Source of the DNA: an uncultured Clostridia bacterium
GTDB lineage: Bacteria > Bacillota > Clostridia > Christensenellales > Borkfalkiaceae
DNA length: 64,000 nucleotides
NCBI GenBank assembly: GCA_945638575.1
Contig: CALZDP010000001.1
Span: forward strand, 62,001-126,000
Direction of reading: 5' to 3'
Shown here: in pieces, positions 18,856 through 26,263 of the stretch
Position numbering within the stretch: position 1 is the first letter of the stretch
How the letters are laid out: the number at the start of each line of letters is the position of its first letter
Program-made: the position numbers and the translations under genes
The notes under the pieces: generated by a model
The model's input: the letters and a program-made list of their open reading frames with translations, nothing else
Told to the model about the DNA's origin: nothing
The model's database searches: none

Positions 18856-19104
18856 CTAATTTTAAGGCATTTCGATAATATATTTATCGATATAATATTT
18901 ACCTGTTAAAAATCCTGCATTTTATCTATGATTTTTATTAAAAAATTTTTATTTTAAAAGCCGAAACGGTACAATTTGATAAAGTTTTTTGCTAAAAACA
19001 ACCTTTTTTGAAACAACTTTTTCGATTTTTATCAAACTTTGTCTTTTGGATAATTTTTCCGTTTACAAATAAAAAACTTACTTGATAAATTTACTATAAT
19101 TTTA

Positions 19105-19133
19105 TTGATTTATTTAAAGATTTTTGATATAAT
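19105..19133 (+). promoter_or_regulatory. promoter of the tyrosine phosphatase gene
   Basis: TTGATT (19105-19110) - 17 - TATAAT (19128-19133). Confidence 0.6.
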
Positions 19134-19186
19134 ATATGAGCGTAAAAGGGCGTTACCTTTATTTTTTATCGGCTACAAGGAAAACA

Positions 19187-20053
19187 ATGAAAAAACAGAA
19201 TAATAACCCCGTTTTTCTGGTGGCGGACACCATTGATAAAGGGTATTACGACATTTACAACTTTGAAAAGGGCGGACTTGCAAATTGCAGGGATTTGGGC
19301 GGTCTTAAAACCAACGACGGAAGAATGGTTAAGTCGCTTAGATTTATAAGAAGCGGTAAACTTTGCAAACTTAAGAAAAAGGACGTTAAAGGCTTAAAGG
19401 ACGCTAAAATTAAAACGATTGTAGACCTTAGAATGGAAAACGAAAAGGTCAACCGTCAAGACACGGTTATAGAAGGCATTAAATACATTAACATACCTAT
19501 AGTTTGCGCAACCTTGCCCGGTATCACTCGTGAAAAAAGTATGTACCGCATTATGAAGGACGAATCGGAACTGCTGAAAAAACAGTATGCTACCGCAGAC
19601 GATTACATGATGGGACTTTACGACCTTATACTTTTCTCGCCTGCCACCCAAAAACAGTTAAAACACTGCCTTGACGTTATTATGAATACCAAAGGTTGCG
19701 TTTTGTGGCACTGCTCTGCGGGTAAAGACAGGGCAGGTATTGTGTCTATGCTGGTTTTAGGTATGCTTGACGTTACCGATTACGACATTATTAGCGACTA
19801 TTTGACGTCTAATAAAGCGCAAAAATTTAAAAAGGCAATGCAAAGATTTGCGCTTATCGTTTATACTATTTTTACTTTCGGGTATAAGTTCAGAAACATC
19901 CTTTTTGCTATGCTTGACGCAAAAGTCGAGTACATCACCCACCTTTTGCAAGGCATTAAAAGTAAGTACGGTTCTATTGAAAACTATTGCGTTGAGGCTT
20001 TAAAGATTTCTAAGGAAAGCATAAACGAATTCAAAGAAAAAAATCTAATTTAA
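19187..20053 (+). CDS. tyrosine-protein phosphatase (Y_phosphatase3-like)
   Basis: P-loop 'HCSAGKDRAG', 'GLANCRDLGGLKTNDGRMVKSLRFIRSGKL'. ATG at 19187 preferred over the track start at 19136 because 19136 sits next to the -10 box. Confidence 0.88.
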   Translation: MKKQNNNPVFLVADTIDKGYYDIYNFEKGGLANCRDLGGLKTNDGRMVKSLRFIRSGKLCKLKKKDVKGLKDAKIKTIVDLRMENEKVNRQDTVIEGIKYINIPIVCATLPGITREKSMYRIMKDESELLKKQYATADDYMMGLYDLILFSPATQKQLKHCLDVIMNTKGCVLWHCSAGKDRAGIVSMLVLGMLDVTDYDIISDYLTSNKAQKFKKAMQRFALIVYTIFTFGYKFRNILFAMLDAKVEYITHLLQGIKSKYGSIENYCVEALKISKESINEFKEKNLI

Positions 20054-20080
20054 TTATATTTATCTTAATTTACAAGTAAA

Positions 20081-20102
20081 ACCCCGTCGGAGCAGACGGG
20101 GT
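20081..20102. terminator. rho-independent terminator
   Basis: ACCCCGTC-ggagca-GACGGGGT followed by TTTTT. Confidence 0.85.
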
Positions 20103-20154
20103 TTTTTGATTTTTGTTTAATTCGATTTTAAAGTTTTACTTTTTTAAAGTTTTT

Positions 20155-21252
20155 CTATTTTTTAACGGTTTTATTGGTTTTTAAAATAAATTCAGTTATC
20201 CTTTGATAGCCGGTTTCGTTGGGGTGAAGCCCGTCGCCAAAGCAACTTGCCAAATCCTTAGTGGTGAAAAGTTTAAAGGTGTTAAGAAGCCTTGCGTTGT
20301 ACCTATTTGCGCCGAGGGCTAAAGCCTCGTTATAATTGCTTAACTTAATCGAACCGAAGTTTGACGGGTCCCTTACCATAATGTTCATTATGATTACGTC
20401 GACGTCGGGGTTTTGATTATATATCTCGGTCATGCCGTAATTTAAACCGGAATAGAAGTTTTGGTCGGTTTTTCCGTCGGCAACCATTACATCGTCCGGG
20501 TTACCGATGGGAACTTGCTCCCATAAATCGTTGGTGCCGTACCAGACGAAAATTACTTCCGCATTTTTTATATCTTCCTTATGGTCGGACACTGCGCCCG
20601 GAAAGGACTTGTATACAAACCTTTCATCGGAAGTTGGCAAATAAGCCATTGTACCACCCGACCAAGCGGTGTTTACTATGCTTGAAAAATGACAAACCTC
20701 GTTTAACATTGGTACGTGGTTATAGCCGAGACTATCGGAAGAAGGTGTTTCCTGATAATCGCCGTTTGGATATTTTGCCCAGTTATGCGTAATACTGTCG
20801 CCGAAAAACATTACCCTTTTGCCGTAAAGATAGCCTGCGTCAACGGTGTTTAGCCTTGCGCCGTATTTTTGACGGTTTACAACGTGTACCATTACCTTTT
20901 CCGTTTTGTTATCGGAAAATTTAACTGTTGCTTCTTCAGACGTAATGTCTTTGCAAGAAGCGGTGGTAATAATAAAATCTTCCATCGTAAAGGACGTAGC
21001 GGTGGTTTCGACCGTAGCGTTAACGGTGGAAATTTTTTCATATTTATACTGCTGTTTAAGATTATATACAGCGTTTTCATTTATGTAAATAACGCGGTCA
21101 TATCCTTTGTCAATCTCTTGCAACTGCTCTTCCATAGTCTTTGGGGGTGTTTGATCTTCACCGGTAGATCCGCTATTCAAACTTGGGTTGCAACCGCAAA
21201 GAAGGCTTACGCCCAAAATGGATGTAATGACACAACAAATAAACTTTTTCAT
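20155..21252 (-). CDS. SGNH/GDSL-hydrolase lipoprotein
   Basis: Lipobox 'LLCGCN', 'VMFFGDSITHNW', 'WYGTNDLW', 'DGLHPNETGYQRI'. Confidence 0.88.
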   Translation of the reverse strand: MKKFICCVITSILGVSLLCGCNPSLNSGSTGEDQTPPKTMEEQLQEIDKGYDRVIYINENAVYNLKQQYKYEKISTVNATVETTATSFTMEDFIITTASCKDITSEEATVKFSDNKTEKVMVHVVNRQKYGARLNTVDAGYLYGKRVMFFGDSITHNWAKYPNGDYQETPSSDSLGYNHVPMLNEVCHFSSIVNTAWSGGTMAYLPTSDERFVYKSFPGAVSDHKEDIKNAEVIFVWYGTNDLWEQVPIGNPDDVMVADGKTDQNFYSGLNYGMTEIYNQNPDVDVIIMNIMVRDPSNFGSIKLSNYNEALALGANRYNARLLNTFKLFTTKDLASCFGDGLHPNETGYQRITEFILKTNKTVKK

Positions 21253-21310
21253 ATTTTTACCCTTCTCATTATATTATATTGACAGAACTACCTTTCTGCC
21301 GAAACTATCG

Positions 21311-21376
21311 CAAATAAAACCCTTCCCTTCAAGTTTTATTTGTTATAATTATATCACAGAATTTTTGTCCCTTCAA
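21311..21376 (-). promoter_or_regulatory. promoter of the SGNH lipoprotein gene with a 10-bp inverted repeat at the start site
   Basis: Minus strand TTGAAG (21376-21371) - 17 - TATAAT (21353-21348); CAAATAAAAC (21311-21320) / GTTTTATTTG (21333-21342). Confidence 0.65.
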
Positions 21377-21445
21377 TACCTTTTGAAAAAAATTTTCATA
21401 ATTTATAAAAATAATTTTCAAAAATAATGGGTAAGATGTAAAAAA

Positions 21446-21470
21446 GGCGTTGCCGTATAGCAACGCTTTT
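21446..21470. terminator. probable terminator of the opp operon
   Basis: GCGTTG-ccgtatag-CAACGC flanked by A- and T-runs. Confidence 0.7.
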
Positions 21471-21472
21471 TA

Positions 21473-21754
21473 TTATGCACAAGTAGGAATAACAATTATA
21501 ATAAGGTATAACACCGCTAAAATGCCCAAAACCACGCACATCGGCAATATCATAAGTTTTACCGTAGACCAGTAAGTATTCCACTTGTCGCGGAACCTTG
21601 ACGGAACTTTAGGCGTGTTATTTTTGCTTTTTTGAGAGTTGTTCGGCAACATACCGTTAAAGGTACTGCCAACACCGCTCATATCGCTTATAGTGGAATT
21701 ATCGTCGTAATAAACAACCTTTTCCTTATTTTTTTTTGACTTTTTCTTACTCAT
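21473..21754 (-). CDS. small single-TM protein at the end of the opp operon
   Basis: Lys-rich N-terminus and one C-terminal TM (LMILPMCVVLGILAVLYLIIIVI); starts just inside/after the oppF stop. Confidence 0.65.
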   Translation of the reverse strand: MSKKKSKKNKEKVVYYDDNSTISDMSGVGSTFNGMLPNNSQKSKNNTPKVPSRFRDKWNTYWSTVKLMILPMCVVLGILAVLYLIIIVIPTCA

Positions 21755-22853
21755 CTTGATCATCTACAAAGTGGCAAGCCACGAAGTGTCCTTTGGAATA
21801 TTCCTTATATTCGGGACAAATATGCTTACAGATTTCCTGTGCTTTGGGGCATCTTGTGTGGAACTTACAACCTTTGGGCATATTTGCAGGCGAAGGAATA
21901 TCTCCTTTTAATATAACCCTTTTGGACTTTGCTTCGGGATCGGGATTAGGTACCGCAGAGAAAAGCGCTTTGGTATACGGATGCAAAGGCTTACTGAAAA
22001 TATCTTCCTTATTTCCGAATTCTACCATAGAACCTAAGTACATTACGCCGATTTTATCGGAAATGTACTTAACGACGGATAAATCGTGTGAAATAAATAG
22101 GTAAGTTAACTTTCTTTCCTTTTGAAGTTTCTTTAAAAGGTTGATTATCTGCGCCTGAATGGATACGTCAAGCGCGGAAACAGGTTCGTCGCAAACGACA
22201 AGTTTCGGGTTTACCGATAACGCCCTTGCTATACATATACGCTGACGCTGACCGCCTGAAAATTCATGCGGATATCTTTCATAATAATAGTCGCGAAGTC
22301 CGCAGGATTCCATTAAGTCCAAAACATAATCTTTAACCTTTTCTTCGGGAACGATTTTGTGGACTAAAACAGGTTCAGCCAAAATACCGCCGACGGTACT
22401 TCTTGGGGGAAGCGATGAATAAGGGTCCTGAAAAACGATTTGCATTTCCGTCCTTAACGAACGCATTTCCTTTGAAGAATAACTTGCGATGTCCCGTCCT
22501 TTGAAAAAGATTTGTCCGGAAGTAGGCTGGTGAAGTTTTAATATGGTTCTGCCCATGGTAGTCTTACCGCAACCGGATTCGCCGACTATACCTAAAGTTT
22601 CCCCTTCGTGAAGGACAAAAGATACGTCGTCAACCGCTTTTAGTACGGATAAGGGTTTGCCCATTACCGTCTTTTTTAAGACGAAGTGCTTTTTTAAGTG
22701 TCTGACTTCCAAAATGGCGTCGGGGTCGGGTGGCAAAAGTTTATCTTCTTCAGCCTTATTGTCCCTTTCCGCCTGTTCTTTTAAGGCTTCTTCCTCATCG
22801 TTAAAGGAGGCAAATTCCTCGGTATTGAGTTTTTCGTTAATGTTTTGTTCCAT
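21747..22853 (-). CDS. oppF: oligopeptide ABC transporter ATP-binding protein
   Basis: Walker A 'GESGCGKTT', 'SGGQRQRICIARAL', C-terminal oligo_HPY region. ATG at 22853 preferred (avoids the 35-bp overlap with oppD). Confidence 0.95.
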   Translation of the reverse strand: MEQNINEKLNTEEFASFNDEEEALKEQAERDNKAEEDKLLPPDPDAILEVRHLKKHFVLKKTVMGKPLSVLKAVDDVSFVLHEGETLGIVGESGCGKTTMGRTILKLHQPTSGQIFFKGRDIASYSSKEMRSLRTEMQIVFQDPYSSLPPRSTVGGILAEPVLVHKIVPEEKVKDYVLDLMESCGLRDYYYERYPHEFSGGQRQRICIARALSVNPKLVVCDEPVSALDVSIQAQIINLLKKLQKERKLTYLFISHDLSVVKYISDKIGVMYLGSMVEFGNKEDIFSKPLHPYTKALFSAVPNPDPEAKSKRVILKGDIPSPANMPKGCKFHTRCPKAQEICKHICPEYKEYSKGHFVACHFVDDQDE

Positions 22854-22854
22854 G

Positions 22855-24171
22855 TTAATCTTCCTTAGATTCGTATAAATGACATGCAACGAAGTGCGTG
22901 GGACTTACCTGACGCATGCAAGGGTATTCTCCCGAGCATTTATCCGTACAGTAACGGCACCTTTCCTTAAAATAGCAGTAGTTTGGCATATTGATAGGAT
23001 TGGGAACGTTGCCCGGTATATTGTATAAAGTGTCCGTCGACGAATTCATGGTAGGCTTGGATTTTTGTAAACCTTTGGTGTAAGGATGCATAGGATTACG
23101 GAAAATTTCAAGCGCAGTACCTTGTTCGATTATCCTGCCTGCGTACATTACGACAACGTAATCCGCCATTTCGGCAATAACGCCAAGGTCGTGTGTTATT
23201 AGCAAAATCGAGCCGTTTATGCGGGTTTTCAGGTCATTAAAAAGGTCCAAAACCTGTGCCTGAATGGTTACGTCAAGCGCAGTTGTAGGTTCGTCCGCTA
23301 TTATCAAACGAGGTTCGCACGCAAGAGCCATTGCTATCATAACACGCTGACGCATACCGCCGGAAAGTTCATGCGGATAAGAGGCATAAACCCTGTCCGG
23401 CATGGCGATACCGACCATATCGAGCATTTCGATTGAACGCTTTTTTGCGGTTTCTTTTGTGGCGCCGGGGATATGTAATAAAGTTACTTCGTCAAGTTGG
23501 TTGCCGATGGTAAATACCGGATTAAGACTGGTCATAGGTTCTTGGAAAACCATGGAAATCTGTCTTCCGCGAAGTTTATACATTTCTTTAATCGGCATTT
23601 TTGCTATGTCGTAGACGGCTTCGACCTTTTCGTAACCCTTAATTACGGGTTTATGAGTTTCTTTGCCGTTTTTATCGACAACGGTTTCGTAAACAATTTC
23701 ACCGTTTTCGTCGGTTTCGTAAGTGGGAACAGGTCTGCCTTCTTCGTCCGTTTTATAGTCATAGGCTTTAAACCTGATACTGCCGTCAACGATTTGACCT
23801 GACGGGCCTTGCAAAAGACGCATAACGGACATTGCCGTAACCGACTTACCGCAACCGGATTCTCCTACTACGCCTACGGTGGAGTTAACGGGAATGTTGA
23901 AGGTAACGCCGTTTACCGCTTTAACTACGCCTTGGTCGGTGAAAAAGTAGGAATGAAGATTTTCAACTTCCAAAACGTTGTTTTCGTCCTTCATAACGGA
24001 CATATATTCTTCCGGCGGAACTTTACGGTTTTTAGCCTTTTCAAGCCGACGCATTTCCTGGGCGTTGGCTTTTGCGATTACCTTGATTTCTTTACCGGTA
24101 AGGTAATGCTTTTTGGCTTCTTCCTGCCTTTCGTTTTTTTTGAATTTACTAAGAATGCTTTTGAAACCCAT
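22855..24171 (-). CDS. oppD: oligopeptide ABC transporter ATP-binding protein
   Basis: 'GESGCGKSVTAMSVMRLL', 'LSGGMRQRVMIAMALACEPRLIIADEPTTALD'. Confidence 0.95.
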   Translation of the reverse strand: MGFKSILSKFKKNERQEEAKKHYLTGKEIKVIAKANAQEMRRLEKAKNRKVPPEEYMSVMKDENNVLEVENLHSYFFTDQGVVKAVNGVTFNIPVNSTVGVVGESGCGKSVTAMSVMRLLQGPSGQIVDGSIRFKAYDYKTDEEGRPVPTYETDENGEIVYETVVDKNGKETHKPVIKGYEKVEAVYDIAKMPIKEMYKLRGRQISMVFQEPMTSLNPVFTIGNQLDEVTLLHIPGATKETAKKRSIEMLDMVGIAMPDRVYASYPHELSGGMRQRVMIAMALACEPRLIIADEPTTALDVTIQAQVLDLFNDLKTRINGSILLITHDLGVIAEMADYVVVMYAGRIIEQGTALEIFRNPMHPYTKGLQKSKPTMNSSTDTLYNIPGNVPNPINMPNYCYFKERCRYCTDKCSGEYPCMRQVSPTHFVACHLYESKED

Positions 24172-24174
24172 TTG

Positions 24175-25239
24175 TTATCTCCTCTGCTTGGGATCGAGAG
24201 CGTCTCTTAATCCGTCGCCGATAAAGTTGAAGCCCAAAACCGCTATAAATATACAGATTCCCGGAGGCCCCCATACGTTAAAATGGTTCTGTAAAATATC
24301 GTTACGTTTGGAAATGATTTCTACCATGGTACCCCAGGACGACAGCGGTGCAGGAACACCGAGGTTTAAGTATGACAAAGTGGATTCATACAAAATCATA
24401 CTGCCGAGCGATAAGGTCATGGAAACCAAAATCTGCGGTAATATATTGGGGATTAAGTGTTTGAAAATCTTCCTCGGGGTGGAAAAGCCCATTGCTTCGG
24501 CGGCAACCATATACTCTTGCTCTCTTAAGAAAAGTATTTGACCGCGGACAAGCCTTGCCATACCCGTCCAGGAAAACAGCGACAAAAGCCCCATAAGTAC
24601 GTAAATGTAATATTCCGAACGGACGCCGATAGCCTCTAAAACGGTACCTAAAATCAACATTAGCGGTAAGGTAGGCAGACACATAAAGATATCGCATATC
24701 CTCATTATGATGTTATCGACGATTCCGCCGTAATAACCTGCCAAACCGCCCATAATAATGCCGAGTGCCGAAGTTAAAAATACCGCCAAAAAACTTATCA
24801 TAAGCGAACGTCTTCCGCCGTACATAAGCCTTGCAAAGATATCCATACCTGCTTCGTCTGTACCTAAAAAGTGGGTTGAGGAGGGGTCTGCAAGTTTGTT
24901 GATATCGTTACCGGAAACTACTATTTGAACGAATTCGTTACCGGCTTCGTCGGTTACATCGTAAGTAAAATAGTCTTTTGCTCCCGTTCTGTCGGAATCG
25001 GTTTCCCCCCATTCGTTATAGAAAACGGGACCGAGCCAACAGAAGGCAAACAGCGCTATAAGCATTATTAGGCCCGCGATGGATAGTTTGGAACGTAAGA
25101 AACGTCTTACGACCATACGACCGGGCGACATTAACTTGATATTTTTATCAAGCGGCTTATCGGTGTCTACGGATAAATCTTCATCCAAAACTTCTTGTTC
25201 TAAAATCTTTTCTTCTTCCATAGTAACACCTTTAAGCAA
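24175..25239 (-). CDS. oppC: oligopeptide ABC transporter permease
   Basis: 'HFLGTDEAGMDIFARLMYGGRRSL', BPD_transp 'EAMGFSTPRKIFKHLIPN'. Confidence 0.93.
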   Translation of the reverse strand: MLKGVTMEEEKILEQEVLDEDLSVDTDKPLDKNIKLMSPGRMVVRRFLRSKLSIAGLIMLIALFAFCWLGPVFYNEWGETDSDRTGAKDYFTYDVTDEAGNEFVQIVVSGNDINKLADPSSTHFLGTDEAGMDIFARLMYGGRRSLMISFLAVFLTSALGIIMGGLAGYYGGIVDNIIMRICDIFMCLPTLPLMLILGTVLEAIGVRSEYYIYVLMGLLSLFSWTGMARLVRGQILFLREQEYMVAAEAMGFSTPRKIFKHLIPNILPQILVSMTLSLGSMILYESTLSYLNLGVPAPLSSWGTMVEIISKRNDILQNHFNVWGPPGICIFIAVLGFNFIGDGLRDALDPKQRR

Positions 25240-26221
25240 GTTTTACGCGCGGATCGACTACCGCATACATTAGGTCGGCAAGTAATACGCCTATTACGCT
25301 TAATACCGCAAGGAACATATTGTACGTCATAATGACGGGAATATCCCCTTGCGTCATGGCATTAAGCGCGTAACTGCCGATACCCGTTAAGTCAAAGACC
25401 GACTCGGTTATCATTGCGCCTGAAAATAGGGACGGGATAAGCCCTGCTAAACTTGTTACCAAAGGAATCATGGTATTACGGAAAGCATGCTTATAGATAA
25501 CTTTGGATTCCTTTAATCCCTTTGCCCTTGCTGTACGTATGTAATCGGCGTTTAAGACTTCGAGCATGTTGGTTCTCGTCATTCTCATACGGGAACCTAT
25601 GCTCAAAATAACTACCGTCAAAATAGGCAGGAACATATGCTTCAGGAAATCGGAAATTTCCATAAACTTATTCGTATAGTTGATATTAGGGTCCTTCATG
25701 CCCGATACGGGGAACCAACCGAGTTTGTTGGCAAACAGGTTTTTAAGCATCTGTCCAAAGAAGAATGACGGAAGCGATATACCTATAAGTACCAATACCG
25801 TAACCAAATAGTCGCGGAAGGAATACTGGTGGGTTGCCGCCGTTACGCCTAAAGGGATAGCGATTAAAAACTCGAACACGGTTGCGATAGCCGCTACGAA
25901 GAAAGAGGTACCGATTCTGTCCGCGTTGAAGATTTCGCTCAAAACGGGACGGTGGTTTATAAAACTGGTACCAAAGTCCAGACGGAGCACGTTGCCGAGC
26001 CAGGTAAAATAGCCCTGCAAAATACTGCCGTCAAGACCGTACGAGCGGTACATTTCCTTAACGAATTCTTCACTGACCGTAATACCCGTTTGCGCCAAGT
26101 TTGCGATTTTGGATTCGATAAAATCGGCAGGCATACAACGGAGTAATGCGTAAAGAATCATGGAAACCCCTAAAAGTATTAAAATGGAAATTCCAATTCT
26201 TTTTAGTATATATTTAAACAT
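25232..26221 (-). CDS. oppB: oligopeptide ABC transporter permease
   Basis: 'MFKYILKRIGISILILLGVSMILYALLRCMPAD', 'RTARAKGLKESKVIYKHAFRN'. Confidence 0.93.
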   Translation of the reverse strand: MFKYILKRIGISILILLGVSMILYALLRCMPADFIESKIANLAQTGITVSEEFVKEMYRSYGLDGSILQGYFTWLGNVLRLDFGTSFINHRPVLSEIFNADRIGTSFFVAAIATVFEFLIAIPLGVTAATHQYSFRDYLVTVLVLIGISLPSFFFGQMLKNLFANKLGWFPVSGMKDPNINYTNKFMEISDFLKHMFLPILTVVILSIGSRMRMTRTNMLEVLNADYIRTARAKGLKESKVIYKHAFRNTMIPLVTSLAGLIPSLFSGAMITESVFDLTGIGSYALNAMTQGDIPVIMTYNMFLAVLSVIGVLLADLMYAVVDPRVKLA

Positions 26222-26263
26222 TTTTTACCTAATTTCGCCGAAAATCGGCGGTGATTTGTTTTA

